Part shown: positions 22,284 through 31,909 of the stretch, piece by piece
Layout: each line of letters starts with the position of its first letter
Position numbering within the stretch: position 1 is the first letter of the stretch
Assembly: GCF_025460805.1 (NCBI RefSeq)
Contig: NZ_JAMXFJ010000002.1
Location: forward strand, 259,490 to 323,489
Direction: 5' to 3'
DNA length: 64,000 bases
From: Microvirga sesbaniae
GTDB lineage: Bacteria > Pseudomonadota > Alphaproteobacteria > Rhizobiales > Beijerinckiaceae
Notes under the pieces: model-generated
What the model saw: only the letters and a program-made list of their open reading frames with translations
What the model was told of the DNA's origin: nothing
Databases searched by the model: none
Program-made: the position numbers and the translations under genes

Positions 22284-24307
22284 CAGAAGGCCTGCCCGAT
22301 TCCGACATAGATGGCATAGGACGGATCGCCAGGCCCCGGATTGACCGGGATCGCGACATCCAGGCGGATGGGGCCGATGGCCGTATAGTAGCGCAGGCCC
22401 AGGCCCGCCGCGACACGGATGGTCTCGTCGAAGTCCGGGAAGCTCGACTCGAAGGCCGTGCCGGCATCCACGAAAGGAACGATGCCGATGGTATCGGTGA
22501 TCTTGATGCGGGCCTCGAGCGAGGCCTCGAGGAGGCTGCGGCCGCCGATCGGCTCCCCGAGATAGGTCGGACCGAGAGTGCGGTAGCGGTAGCCACGCAC
22601 CGAACCGCCGCCGCCGGCGTAGAAGCGCCGGTTGGCCGGGATCTCGTCGAGATCCGCGCCGACGATCGAGCCCAGGCCGATCCGGCCGGCGAGGATGTAG
22701 CGGGCCTCTTCGTCGAGAGAGAAATACGCCGAGGCCGTTCCCTTCGCGATGGTGATCGGCACCGTGGAGCCGAGGAATTCCGGGTACGGCGCGACCGAGG
22801 CGAGCACCCGCATGCCCCGGGTGGGATTGAGGAGGTTGTCGGTCGAATCGTAGCTGACGGACAACGGAAAGCCGACCAGGGTGTAGTCGATCTGTCCGAG
22901 GACGTCGGTGGCCTGCCCCTTCTCGTATTCGATTCCGCCCTGGATCGAGAAGGTGTCGCTGAAGCGGTGGCGGATGCCGGTGCTCGCATTCACGAGGCGG
23001 CTCGTATAGCCCTCCGTCCTGTCCCGCTCGACGAGGCCGTCGACCAGCCAGTCGTTGCGAGTCCCCCAGAGGGCGGGCTTGAGGAAGCTCGCGCGGAACC
23101 GTCCCCCGAGGTTGTCCCAGGTGAAATCCTGGTTCCGGTTCGGATCGCCCCCGTCCTCGGTGAGATAGAAGATGCTGCCCTCCAGCCGCAACCGCTCGGC
23201 GCCGCCGAACAGGTTGCGATGCGCCCAATAGGCCCGGACCGCAGGTCCGTCCGTGGTCGAATACTGAACCGATGCCCCGATGACCCGCAGCGGGCGCTCG
23301 GTCAGTTCCACGAAGAGAGGCAGGTTGCCATAGGCGTCGAGGGTCGTGCCCTCGCGGATGCGCACCGACGACAGGGCCTCGATCTGAGAGATCGACTTGC
23401 GCATGGATGCGAGTTCCGCGGGCGAGTACGGATCACCGGGCTCCGTGTAGATAAAGGAGCGAACCACCGCGGGATCGACATTCTCCGCTCCGCTGATCGA
23501 AATTTCCCCGATCCCGGCGCGGGGACCGGGCTCGACCGCGAGGGTCACATCCATGGCCGCGGCCGGATGGATCACCACGGGATCCTGCCGCTGGATCTTG
23601 GCGAAGGGACGCGATTGGGCGCGGAAATGATCGACGATCCGTGCTTCGGCGGCAACGATGTCGGCGGAGCGCGCCGGGTCTCCCGGCTTGATCTGCACGA
23701 CCCTGGGCGGAAGCTCGCTCGGCGGGAAGGGACGTCCCGTCCTTGCGTCCACGACAGCGACTTCCCTCAGGGCGAATTGCGGCCCCGGATCGGCCACGAT
23801 GTGGACCGGCACGAGAGCACGCGCGAGATAGCCCGAAGCCGCCCGGGTCGCCGCATCCGTCCGGGAGGCCTGCAGCATCAGCGGGACCCCGGCCACGGTG
23901 ATCGTAACGCGGGCATTGTAATACCCGGCCCCCCAGAGCGCATCGATCAGGCGGGGCAGATCGGCCTCGGCGCGGCTGACCAGCGCAGCGGCATCGGGCG
24001 GGGGATCCGATTGCAGGCTCTGAAGGGTCGAGGCGTCCTTCAGCGTCTGCTTCAGGTCGCTGTTGTCGCCGCCCACGACGATATCGAGGGAGTAAGGCAG
24101 GGCCTGTGGGCTCGGCGGGGGCGGCGCGTCGCTCGTGCCGCGGAACCATCCGAAGAGATCAAGAGCGAAGGCAGGCGCGATCGGCAGGCTGCTGGACAGA
24201 ACGCCTACGAGAACGGGGACTACGATCCGTCGTTTGTTACTCAGCCACCGCAATTGAGGCACGATCTCCCTGGCCAACTCGGATCTCTTCCCGGTCCACC
24301 AGCCCAT
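22283..24307 (-). CDS. tamA: TamA, Omp85-family outer-membrane assembly protein
   Basis: 674 residues from ATG 24307 (MGWWTGKRSEL); an in-frame start at 24358 is possible but adds a non-signal-like leader. A signal segment (RRIVVPVLVGVLSSSLPIAP, cut after AFA) is followed by three POTRA-like regions (to about residue 340) and a 16-strand Bac_surface_Ag barrel. The conserved L6 region is visible in RRFYAGGGGSVRGYRYRTLG (VRGY motif), and the protein ends in Phe (VGIGQAF), the outer-membrane sorting signal. It pairs with TamB, with translationally coupled ends. Confidence 0.92.
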   Translation of the reverse strand: MGWWTGKRSELAREIVPQLRWLSNKRRIVVPVLVGVLSSSLPIAPAFALDLFGWFRGTSDAPPPPSPQALPYSLDIVVGGDNSDLKQTLKDASTLQSLQSDPPPDAAALVSRAEADLPRLIDALWGAGYYNARVTITVAGVPLMLQASRTDAATRAASGYLARALVPVHIVADPGPQFALREVAVVDARTGRPFPPSELPPRVVQIKPGDPARSADIVAAEARIVDHFRAQSRPFAKIQRQDPVVIHPAAAMDVTLAVEPGPRAGIGEISISGAENVDPAVVRSFIYTEPGDPYSPAELASMRKSISQIEALSSVRIREGTTLDAYGNLPLFVELTERPLRVIGASVQYSTTDGPAVRAYWAHRNLFGGAERLRLEGSIFYLTEDGGDPNRNQDFTWDNLGGRFRASFLKPALWGTRNDWLVDGLVERDRTEGYTSRLVNASTGIRHRFSDTFSIQGGIEYEKGQATDVLGQIDYTLVGFPLSVSYDSTDNLLNPTRGMRVLASVAPYPEFLGSTVPITIAKGTASAYFSLDEEARYILAGRIGLGSIVGADLDEIPANRRFYAGGGGSVRGYRYRTLGPTYLGEPIGGRSLLEASLEARIKITDTIGIVPFVDAGTAFESSFPDFDETIRVAAGLGLRYYTAIGPIRLDVAIPVNPGPGDPSYAIYVGIGQAF

Positions 24308-24879
24308 CGCGCCCAGTTCGGCGTACGGTCCCGATCTGCCTAGTTGACCGGGAGGCACCTAATCACAGTTTCCCCAACGGCAAAACCCTGACGTTCCGAT
24401 TTTGGAATGATAGTTGAGGAAAGGTCACAGGCGCCATCGAGGAAAATATACTTTCAATAGAAGATGCGGGTTATCCGAGATGGCTCGGGCTCGAATGGTC
24501 CTTCGCCTGTCGGCCGACAACATTCGTGGCTGACCGGAAGCCGGTTCACCTTCGCATCGTGCGATTGCGCCGAATGTGGCAAAAATGAGAACTGTTCGTC
24601 GACCACCGGGAAAATCGCGTAATTCTATCCTGTACTGTGGAGCGATAGCCAAGGCTCATTGACCCGGCGGATGACCCGGTGTAACTTTTTGACGGAGCTG
24701 CTGGCTAACATCAAGTTGCTCAGATGTAGAGCAGCTCGCCTACAGCTGGCTTTGCTTACGGTTTTGTTTCGGTTGAATTCTCTTGTGGAGTTTTCCGACC
24801 AAAATCCATGTAATCGCGTCGCGAAGTTATTGCCTTCTGCTTCAGATCCGAGGCCTCTTACGGCAAGGATGGGTGAAGA
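24308..24879. other. intergenic region upstream of tamA and the cox operon
   Basis: About 570 bases between divergent tamA and the oxidase operon, notably richer in A and T than its surroundings near 24600-24850. ORFs on either strand (24425-24652 minus, 24659-24889 plus) lack family features and RBSs. It must hold promoters for both operons, but none could be placed confidently. Confidence 0.5.
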
Positions 24880-25686
24880 ATGGCCGTAGCGCTCATACTG
24901 GTTCTGGTAGCCATCGGGTCGGTTGTATTCCACCTCGTCAGCCCCTGGTGGTGGACGCCGATCGCTTCGAACTGGCGCTACATCGACAGCACGATCATCA
25001 TCACCTTCTGGATCACCGGAGCGGTCTTCGTCGCCGTTGTCCTGTTCATGGCCTATTGCATCTACCGGTTTCGCCATCAGAGCGACCGGCAGGCGCATTA
25101 CGAGCCCGAGAACAAGCGTCTCGAATGGTGGCTGACCATTGTGACCGGGCTCGGCGTGGCCGCCATGCTGGCGCCGGGCCTGTTCGTCTGGAGGCAGTTC
25201 ATCACCGTTCCGGACGACGCGACCGACATCGAGGTCTTCGGCCAGCAATGGCAGTGGAGCTTCCGCCTGCCGGGTGCGGATGGCCGCCTCGGCACCTCGG
25301 ACACGCGCCTCATCAGCCCGGACAACCCGCTGGGGCTGAACAAGGACGATCCCAAATCGCACGACGACGTCGTCATCGAAGGCGGCGAGTTGCATCTGCC
25401 GGTGGGCAAGCCGGTGAAGGCGCTTTTGCGCTCCGCGGACGTCCTTCACGACTTCTATGTGCCGGAGTTCCGCGCGAAGATGGATATGGTGCCGGGCCAG
25501 ATTTCCTACATCTGGTTCACGCCGACGCGAACCGGGGAATACGAGATCCTCTGCGCGGAACTCTGCGGCGTCGGACACCCGCAGATGCGCGGAAAGGTGA
25601 TCGTTCAGGAAGCAAGCGATTATCAGGCATGGTTGCAGGATCAGGCGTCGCGAAACTTCGCGCGCCTCGTTCCCGCGGCCAACTGA
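24880..25686 (+). CDS. coxB: cytochrome c oxidase subunit II (coxM-like)
   Basis: 268 residues. Two N-terminal membrane helices (ALILVLVAIGSVVFHLVS and IIITFWITGAVFVAVVLFMA), then a cupredoxin domain with a complete CuA site: His in LHDFYVPEF and the cluster CAELCGVGHPQM with both Cys, His and Met. IEVFGQQWQWSFRLPG is the aromatic electron-entry region. No heme-c domain. Subunit II accepts electrons from cytochrome c. The ATG at 24880 follows AAGGATGGGTGAAG. Gene order II-I-III-III resembles Bradyrhizobium coxMNOP, an alternative aa3-type oxidase; this is from memory of that operon, not a search. Confidence 0.92.
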   Translation: MAVALILVLVAIGSVVFHLVSPWWWTPIASNWRYIDSTIIITFWITGAVFVAVVLFMAYCIYRFRHQSDRQAHYEPENKRLEWWLTIVTGLGVAAMLAPGLFVWRQFITVPDDATDIEVFGQQWQWSFRLPGADGRLGTSDTRLISPDNPLGLNKDDPKSHDDVVIEGGELHLPVGKPVKALLRSADVLHDFYVPEFRAKMDMVPGQISYIWFTPTRTGEYEILCAELCGVGHPQMRGKVIVQEASDYQAWLQDQASRNFARLVPAAN

Positions 25687-25746
25687 CGAGGCGGCCGCGC
25701 CTCGTCACGGGGAGAAGGAACGGTACTGATCGAGGAGAGCCTCCCG

Positions 25747-27528
25747 ATGGTCGACATGCCACTTGGTCCTGCCGGAGTCGGCGTCCCGGCGGATGTCGAA
25801 GATGTCGAACTCTATCATCCCCATAGCTGGGTGACGAAATACGTCTTCAGCCAGGATGCGAAGGTCATCGCCATCCAGTATTCGTTCGTCGCGCTCTCGG
25901 TCGGGCTGATCGCGCTCGTGCTGTCGTGGCTGATGCGGTTGCAGCTCGGCTTCCCGGGCGTGTTCTCCTTCATCGATGCCAACGCCTATTACCAGTTCAT
26001 CACCATGCACGGCATGATGATGGTGGTCTATGTGCTCACGGCCCTGTTCCTGGGCGGCTTCGGCAACTACCTCATCCCCCTGATGGTCGGCGCGCGCGAC
26101 ATGGTCTTTCCCTATGTCAACATGCTGAGCTTCTGGGTCTATCTGCTCGCCGTCCTGGTCCTGGTGGGGAGCTTCTTCGCGCCCGGCGGCCCGACCGGCG
26201 CAGGCTGGACGCTCTATCCTCCGCAGGCCATCCTCTCCGGCACGCCGGGCGGCCAGGAATGGGGCATCATCATGATGCTCGTCTCCCTGATGATCTTCAT
26301 CATCGGATTCACCATGGGCGGTCTGAACTACGTGGTGACGGTTCTGCAGGCGCGGGCGCGCGGCATGACCCTGATGCGCATGCCTCTCACGGTGTGGGGG
26401 ATCTTCACCGCGAGCTTCATGGCTCTTCTCGCCTTCCCGGCCCTTTTCGTCGGCGCCGTGATGATGCTCTTCGACAGGATCTTCGGGACCAGCTTCTTCA
26501 TGCCGGCCATCGTCGAGATGGGTCAGCCCCTGGAACGCAACGGCGGCTCCCCCCTGCTCTTCCAGCACCTGTTCTGGTTCTTCGGCCATCCCGAAGTCTA
26601 CATCGTCGCCCTGCCGGCCTTCGGCATCGTGTCGGACCTGATCAGCACCCATGCGCGGCGCAACATCTTCGGCTACCGCATGATGGTCTGGGCGCTGCTC
26701 GCCATCGGGGCGTTGAGCTTCGTGGTCTGGGCCCACCACATGTACGTGAGCGGCATGAACCCCTATTTCGGCTTCTTCTTCGCCACCACGACCCTGATCA
26801 TCGCGGTGCCCACGGCGATCAAGGTCTACAACTGGATCCTCACGCTCTGGCGGGGCAACATCCACCTGACCGTCCCGATGCTGTTCGCCCTCGCGTTCAT
26901 CGTCACCTTCGTGAACGGAGGCCTTACGGGCCTGTTTCTCGGCAACGTGGTGGTGGACGTCCCCCTGTCGGACACGATGTTCGTGGTCGCGCATTTCCAC
27001 ATGGTCATGGGCGTTGCCCCCATCCTGGTGATCTTCGGGGCGATCTATCACTGGTACCCGAAGGTGACCGGGCGCATGCTCGACGACACGCTCGGCAAGA
27101 TCCACTTCTGGGTCACGTTCCTGGGAGCCTACGCGATCTTCTTTCCCATGCACTATCTCGGCCTGATGGGAATCCCGCGCCGGTATTACGAGCTGGGCGA
27201 GATGGCCTTCGTCCCGCCATCGGCCCATACCCTCAACGCCTTCATCACCATCGTGGCCCTGATCGTCGGCGCGACCCAGCTGGTCTTCGTGTTCAACCTG
27301 TTCTGGAGCCTGCGCCACGGACGGCCGTCCGGCGGCAACCCCTGGCGGGCCACCACCCTGGAATGGCAGACTCCCGAGACCCCGCCGCCCCACGGCAATT
27401 GGGGCAAGGACCTGCCCGTCGTGTATCGCTGGGCCTACGATTACAGCGTCCCTGGTGCCGATCAGGACTTCCTGCCGCAGAACCAGCCCGGGATCACCCG
27501 GGCAGCGCCGGGATCGCTCCATGGCTAG
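25747..27528 (+). CDS. ctaD: cytochrome c oxidase subunit I (coxN-like)
   Basis: 593 residues with about twelve membrane helices. Ligands are intact: heme a His88 (TMHGMMMV), CuB His281 with cross-linked Tyr285 (FFGHPEVYIV), CuB His330/His331 (WAHHMYVSG), heme a3 His416 and heme a His418 (AHFHMVMG). NG-x-x-G-like and acidic proton-channel positions were not checked residue by residue. It is the catalytic subunit that reduces oxygen to water and pumps protons. It follows coxB by 60 bases and overlaps the next gene by 8 bases. Confidence 0.94.
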   Translation: MVDMPLGPAGVGVPADVEDVELYHPHSWVTKYVFSQDAKVIAIQYSFVALSVGLIALVLSWLMRLQLGFPGVFSFIDANAYYQFITMHGMMMVVYVLTALFLGGFGNYLIPLMVGARDMVFPYVNMLSFWVYLLAVLVLVGSFFAPGGPTGAGWTLYPPQAILSGTPGGQEWGIIMMLVSLMIFIIGFTMGGLNYVVTVLQARARGMTLMRMPLTVWGIFTASFMALLAFPALFVGAVMMLFDRIFGTSFFMPAIVEMGQPLERNGGSPLLFQHLFWFFGHPEVYIVALPAFGIVSDLISTHARRNIFGYRMMVWALLAIGALSFVVWAHHMYVSGMNPYFGFFFATTTLIIAVPTAIKVYNWILTLWRGNIHLTVPMLFALAFIVTFVNGGLTGLFLGNVVVDVPLSDTMFVVAHFHMVMGVAPILVIFGAIYHWYPKVTGRMLDDTLGKIHFWVTFLGAYAIFFPMHYLGLMGIPRRYYELGEMAFVPPSAHTLNAFITIVALIVGATQLVFVFNLFWSLRHGRPSGGNPWRATTLEWQTPETPPPHGNWGKDLPVVYRWAYDYSVPGADQDFLPQNQPGITRAAPGSLHG

Positions 27529-28219
27529 CATCCTGCTGTTCCTGGGCCTGCTCGCCGTCGTTGCCGCCTGGTGGCTCGCCCGCCAGGGCCTGGCTTCGAA
27601 GCCCTGGCTGGAACACGGAGCGACCGGCGCCTTGCCGGAAGCGGATCCGATCCCGCCGTCCAAGATCGGGCTCGGAATCTTCCTGGCGGTCGTCGGCTCC
27701 CTGTTCGCATTGTTCATCAGCGCCTATGCGATGCGCATGCAGCTGCCGGACTGGCGCGACGTGCCGATCCCAGGAATTCTGTGGCTCAACACGGCGATGC
27801 TCGCCCTGAGCAGCCTTGCGCTGCATGGGGCCGGGACGGCTGCCGGGCGGGACGACCTGCCTGGGCTCAGGGTCGGTCTGCTCGCCGCGGGCATTTCCGC
27901 CCTGGCGTTTCTCTCGGGCCAGCTCCTGGCCTGGCGGCAGCTGACCGGCGAAGGCTACCTTCTGGCCGCCAATCCGGCCAACGCCTTCTTCTATGTCCTG
28001 ACCGGCGTCCACGGTCTTCATCTGCTCGGCGGACTGGTCGCTCTGGGAAGGACCATCGAGAGATCATGGCGCGAGACCGCCACCCGCTCCCTTCGGCTCT
28101 CCGTGGAGCTCTGCGCCACCTACTGGCACTTTCTGTTCCTCGCCTGGCTCGTCTTCCTGAGCGTGCTGACCGGCTGGGCGGGAGACTTTGTGGACATCTG
28201 TCGGCAATTGCTGACCTGA
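27521..28219 (+). CDS. cytochrome c oxidase subunit III-like protein (coxO-like)
   Basis: 232 residues from ATG 27521, overlapping the subunit I stop. Several membrane helices: SILLFLGLLAVVAAWWLA, IGLGIFLAVVGSLFALFISA, a central pair, and a final one. The heme-copper subunit III signature is visible in FFYVLTGVHGLHLLGGLVAL and in ELCATYWHFLFLAWLVFLSV. N-terminal half is more divergent, as expected for the first of two tandem subunit III genes. Subunit III binds lipids and stabilises the catalytic core. Confidence 0.85.
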   Translation: MASILLFLGLLAVVAAWWLARQGLASKPWLEHGATGALPEADPIPPSKIGLGIFLAVVGSLFALFISAYAMRMQLPDWRDVPIPGILWLNTAMLALSSLALHGAGTAAGRDDLPGLRVGLLAAGISALAFLSGQLLAWRQLTGEGYLLAANPANAFFYVLTGVHGLHLLGGLVALGRTIERSWRETATRSLRLSVELCATYWHFLFLAWLVFLSVLTGWAGDFVDICRQLLT

Positions 28220-28233
28220 GAGGGGTTCTGCAC

Positions 28234-28956
28234 ATGGCGGAACAGGTTCTGACGGAGTTGAGGACGACCCACGCGGAGGCGACGGGGTTGCGCAGCATCG
28301 CGACCGACTTTTCCTCCGACCGGCAGGCCTTCCGGAACGTGTCCTGGGGCAAGGCCATGATGTGGATCTTCCTGCTCAGCGACACCTTCGTCTTCAGCTG
28401 CTTCCTGATCTCCTACATGACGGCCCGGATGTCGACGACCGTGCCGTGGCCCAATCCGAGCGAGGTGTTCGCCCTGACCATCGCAGGCAGATCCCTTCCC
28501 CTGATCCTGATCGCCATCATGACCTTCGTGCTGATCAGCAGCAGCGGAACCATGGCGATGGCCGTGAACTTCGGCTACCGGCGCGATCGCAAGAAGACGG
28601 CCGCCCTGATGCTGGTCACGGCTCTGCTCGGCGCGACCTTCGTGGGCATGCAGGCGTTCGAATGGACCAAGCTGATCCACGAAGGCGTCCGCCCCTGGGG
28701 CAACCCGTGGGGCGCGGCGCAGTTCGGCTCGTCGTTCTTCATGATCACCGGGTTCCACGGGACCCATGTGAGCATCGGCGTGCTGTTCCTGCTCGTCATC
28801 GCCCGGAAGGTCTGGCGCGGCGATTACGATCATGAGCGGCGGGGCTTCTTCACCAGCCGGAAGGGGCGCTACGAATCCGTCGAGATCATGGGACTCTACT
28901 GGCACTTCGTCGATCTGGTCTGGGTCTTCATCTTCGCCTTCTTCTATCTCTGGTGA
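28234..28956 (+). CDS. cytochrome c oxidase subunit III (coxP-like)
   Basis: 240 residues from ATG 28234. Membrane helices include WIFLLSDTFVFSCFLISYM, SLPLILIAIMTFVLISSSG and a C-terminal VWVFIFAFFYLW. Family signatures: TGFHGTHVSIGVLFLLVI and YWHFVDLVWVFIF. It is the second subunit III copy in this operon; the two share little beyond the signature regions, so they are not a recent duplication. Gap to the previous gene is 14 bases. Confidence 0.9.
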   Translation: MAEQVLTELRTTHAEATGLRSIATDFSSDRQAFRNVSWGKAMMWIFLLSDTFVFSCFLISYMTARMSTTVPWPNPSEVFALTIAGRSLPLILIAIMTFVLISSSGTMAMAVNFGYRRDRKKTAALMLVTALLGATFVGMQAFEWTKLIHEGVRPWGNPWGAAQFGSSFFMITGFHGTHVSIGVLFLLVIARKVWRGDYDHERRGFFTSRKGRYESVEIMGLYWHFVDLVWVFIFAFFYLW

Positions 28957-28965
28957 GAATGCACC

Positions 28966-29301
28966 ATGGCACATTCAGCAACCCACGCGCAGGGCCAGCA
29001 GCATCCGATCAAGCTCTACCTGATGGTCTGGGCCTGGCTGTTCATCCTGAGCGCCTGCTCCTATTTCGTGGACTATTTCCAGCTCCAGGGGCTGCTCAGG
29101 TATTCCCTCATCATCCTGTTCATGCTGCTGAAGGCGGGCCTGATCGTCGCCGTCTTCATGCACATGGCATGGGAGCGCCTGTCCCTCGTCTACGCCATCC
29201 TGGTGCCGATCAGCGCCGTCCTGGTATTCGTGGCCATCATGGTGCTCGAATCCGACTACACGCTCCTGTCCAGGATCGCATTCTTCGGACCAGGGCCCTG
29301 A
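28966..29301 (+). CDS. cytochrome c oxidase subunit IV family protein
   Basis: 111 residues with three membrane helices: LYLMVWAWLFILSACSYFV, SLIILFMLLKAGLIVAVFM and ILVPISAVLVFVAIMVLES. FMHMAWERLSLVYAI matches the prokaryotic COX4 (CyoD-like) pattern with its conserved His and Trp. It assists assembly of the CuB centre. Last gene of the operon, 9 bases after subunit III, and followed by a strong hairpin. Confidence 0.88.
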   Translation: MAHSATHAQGQQHPIKLYLMVWAWLFILSACSYFVDYFQLQGLLRYSLIILFMLLKAGLIVAVFMHMAWERLSLVYAILVPISAVLVFVAIMVLESDYTLLSRIAFFGPGP

Positions 29302-29305
29302 ACGG

Positions 29306-29334
29306 CGAAGGCGGCCCGCCGAGGGCCGCCTTCG
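29306..29334 (+). terminator. strong hairpin after the oxidase operon
   Basis: Perfect 12-base arms, CGAAGGCGGCCC (29306-29317) and GGGCCGCCTTCG (29323-29334), with a 5-base loop, beginning 5 bases after the last stop. No T-run follows, so it may be rho-assisted or a stability hairpin. Confidence 0.75.
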
Positions 29335-29345
29335 GGACACTCCCT

Positions 29346-29502
29346 AGAGCATCGGACGGACCCAGAGGGCCGCGCCAGCGAAAAGTGGATCCGGGTTTCG
29401 CTGGCGCGGCCCGCGGGGGCCGTTCTGACCGATGCTCTCATCCAAGAAGAAAGCATCGGATGAATCCCAAAAGGGCAAGTCCACTTTTGGGTCCGATGCT
29501 TT
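29346..29502. repeat. two palindromic repeats (family A related)
   Basis: 29346-29438 runs from AGAGCATCGGACGGACCC to TGACCGATGCTCT with long inner arms (CGCCAGCGAAA against TTTCGCTGGCG). 29451-29502 runs from AAGCATCGGATG to GTCCGATGCTTT around AAGTCCACTTTTGGG. They fill the space between the convergent oxidase operon and the DUF2189 gene. Confidence 0.75.
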
Positions 29503-29511
29503 AGACGTTCC

Positions 29512-30336
29512 TCACCTCACCGGGTGAGCATCGTCAGGATGCGGCGGCTCCACGACCCGGCGGTAGAGGTGCCACGTGGCGTGTCCCAGCACGGGCATCA
29601 CGATGGCGAGTCCGACGAAGAGCGGGATCGACCCGATGAGGAGCGCGGCCGCCACGATGAGGCCCCACAAGGCCATGGTGAGCGGGTTCATCACCACCGC
29701 TTTGACCGACGTGTAGACGGCGACGGCAGCGCCGACGTCCCGGTCGAGGAGGAGCGGAAACGAGATCACACTGATGCTGAGCACGGCCACGGCGAAGACG
29801 AACCCGACGATGTTGCCCAGGACGATCAGGCGCATGCCCTCGGATGTCGTGAGCACCTGGCTGATGAGCTGCCCGAAGGATGCCGGCACCTCGTAGCCGA
29901 AGATCGATTGATAGAGGAGGCGCGCCGTCGTCAGCCACGTCAGGAAGATCGCCAGCAGCAGGACGCCGAGCGCGATGATCGACGGGATCGAGGGTGACTT
30001 CAGGACGTTGAACGCATCCTGCCAGGAGGTCGACAGGCCGAGTTCCCGCCTGCGGCTGATCTCGTAGAGGCCGATGCCGGCAATAGGGCCGATCAGCGCG
30101 AAGCCGGAGGCCAGGGGATAGAGGAGCGGCAGCGCATTGTTGCTGAAGGTGAGAGCGGCGAGGCAGACGCCGACGACAGGATAGATCAGCCCGAGAAACA
30201 CCAGGTGTGACGGCATGGCCCAGAAGTCGTCGAACCCCTTCGCCAGGGCTTCCTTCAGATCGGCAGGCGTGATCCTTCTGACGACCGGATGTGCCGGAAC
30301 CTCGCTTGCTCCGGCGACAATGTGAAAGTTGGCCAT
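29512..30336 (-). CDS. DUF2189 integral membrane protein
   Basis: 274 residues. The N-terminus (VVRRITPADLKEALAKGFDD, then FWAMPSHLVFLGLIYPVVG) and LIGPIAGIGLYEISRRRELG are characteristic of DUF2189. Six or so membrane helices follow, among them LGVLLLAIFLTWLTTARLL and VFAVAVLSISVISFPLLLD. The role is unknown; members are often near respiratory genes, as here, convergent with the oxidase operon. No signal for a specific substrate. Confidence 0.83.
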   Translation of the reverse strand: MANFHIVAGASEVPAHPVVRRITPADLKEALAKGFDDFWAMPSHLVFLGLIYPVVGVCLAALTFSNNALPLLYPLASGFALIGPIAGIGLYEISRRRELGLSTSWQDAFNVLKSPSIPSIIALGVLLLAIFLTWLTTARLLYQSIFGYEVPASFGQLISQVLTTSEGMRLIVLGNIVGFVFAVAVLSISVISFPLLLDRDVGAAVAVYTSVKAVVMNPLTMALWGLIVAAALLIGSIPLFVGLAIVMPVLGHATWHLYRRVVEPPHPDDAHPVR

Positions 30337-30520
30337 AATCGCTCCTCCAGGGCTGAAACCTTGGCAGTTGAGATCACGGCCGTGCGTGCGGCATCCGGTG
30401 GGTCACGCGAAACCGTAACCTATGCTTTGAGTATACGCCCGAACAATCCGCCTGTCGCCCCGGATCGGGACCGGAAACCTCGCGGCTCCGATCCGAAGGC
30501 GGCAAGCCAGTCACGCATGA

Positions 30521-31909
30521 CTAACGTGCGAATGCGGCCAGAATCCGAGCCCATGAGCGGATGCCGTGATGGAAGCTCGACAGATCGTACTTCTCGTTCG
30601 GCGAGTGCACGCGGTTGTCGAAGCGTGCGAAGCCCACCATGAGCGCATCCATGTTGAGCATCCGCTTGAAGTCGCCGACGATCGGGATGGACCCGCCGGT
30701 GCCGGCCAGAGCCGCCTCGCGGCCCCATTCCTCCGTGAGCGCATCCAGGGTCGGCTTGAGCCAGGGCCCGTCGAGCGGCAGGCTGAGAGCCGGGCTGCCG
30801 CCGTGCTCCTTGAACGTCACGGAGCAATCCGTCGGAACCCGGGCGCGCACGTGCGCACGGAAGGCCTCGCGAACCTGGGCGGGGTCCTGACCCGTCACGA
30901 GCCGGAAGGACACCTTGGCCGAAGCCGTCGACGGAATGACCGTCTTGAAGCCCTCGCCCGTGTAGCCGCCGACGATCCCGTTGACCTCGCAGGTCGGCCG
31001 GGCCCAGATCTGCTCCAGGATGCTGCGCCCCTGCTCGCCCGCCGGAACGCTCAGTCCCACCTGTCCGAGGAACCCGGCCTCGTCGAAGGGGAGACGGCTC
31101 CACTGCTCCTTCACGGCGGCAGGGAGTTCCTGCACCCCGTCGTAGAACCCCGGCAGGGTGATCCGGCCCTCGCCGTCCCGCAGCGTGGCGAGGATCTCGG
31201 CCAGCACATGGATCGGGTTGCGCGCGGCCGAGCCGAACATGCCGGAATGGAGGTCCCGGCTGGCGCAGGTGATCTCCACCTCCTCGCCGACCAGGCCGCG
31301 CAGCATGGTGGTGACGGCCGGCGTGTCGTTGTCCCACATGTCGGTGTCGCAGACGAGGGCGACGTCCGCCGACAGTTCCTCCCGATGGGCTTCGAGGAAC
31401 GGCTTGAGGCTCGGGCTGCCGGATTCCTCTTCCCCCTCCAGCAGGATCGAGACCCGGACGGGCAACGTGCCGGAGACCGCCTTCCAGGCCCGGCAGGCCT
31501 CGATGAACGTCATCAGGGCGCCCTTGTCGTCGGAGGCTCCCCGCGCGACGATCCAGGTGTCGCCGTTGGGGGCCGCCACGAGGGTCGGCTCGAAGGGAGG
31601 CGTGGTCCACAGCTCGATGGGATCGACGGGCTGCACGTCGTAATGGCCGTAGAACAGCACATGCGGCCCCCTCGCCGCCTGGACCTGATGGCCGACAACC
31701 ATGGGATGGCCCTGGGTCATGCGCGCCGAGGCATCGAAGCCCAGGTCACGCAGTTCGGCCGCGAGCCATTCCGCCGCCCGACGGCACTCCGCCTGGTAGG
31801 CCGGATCCGTCGAGATGCTGGGGATGCGGATGAACGCGAAGAGACGCTCGAGGCTCTTGTCCAGGTCGGCATCGATCTGATCGAGGACGGCGGGAAGATG
31901 ATCTGTCAC
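30521..31909 (-). CDS. M20-family peptidase (dipeptidase / ArgE-DapE type)
   Basis: 462 residues from GTG 31909; the frame is open for 320 bases more upstream but that part has no family character. Two-zinc site: His/Asp in VLFYGHYDVQPVD (about H89, D91), bridging Asp in ARGASDDKGALM, the Glu-Glu base and ligand in LLEGEEESGSPS, then CDTDMW, and late residues around GGSIPIVGDFK. The domain with DLHSGMFGSAARNPIH is the dimerisation lid. The sequence type matches M20 dipeptidases of about 460 residues (CNDP-like). Cytosolic peptide turnover is likely; exact substrate unknown. Confidence 0.88.
   Translation of the reverse strand: MTDHLPAVLDQIDADLDKSLERLFAFIRIPSISTDPAYQAECRRAAEWLAAELRDLGFDASARMTQGHPMVVGHQVQAARGPHVLFYGHYDVQPVDPIELWTTPPFEPTLVAAPNGDTWIVARGASDDKGALMTFIEACRAWKAVSGTLPVRVSILLEGEEESGSPSLKPFLEAHREELSADVALVCDTDMWDNDTPAVTTMLRGLVGEEVEITCASRDLHSGMFGSAARNPIHVLAEILATLRDGEGRITLPGFYDGVQELPAAVKEQWSRLPFDEAGFLGQVGLSVPAGEQGRSILEQIWARPTCEVNGIVGGYTGEGFKTVIPSTASAKVSFRLVTGQDPAQVREAFRAHVRARVPTDCSVTFKEHGGSPALSLPLDGPWLKPTLDALTEEWGREAALAGTGGSIPIVGDFKRMLNMDALMVGFARFDNRVHSPNEKYDLSSFHHGIRSWARILAAFAR

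Noticed and set aside
24659..24889. 76-residue ORF overlapping the coxB start
   Set aside because: Runs into coxB in another frame, no RBS and no family signs; the region more likely holds the promoter.
25705..27717. 670-residue minus-strand open frame opposite the oxidase genes
   Set aside because: His/Asp/Glu/Arg-rich antisense product without any family feature; the plus strand holds subunit I with all metal ligands.
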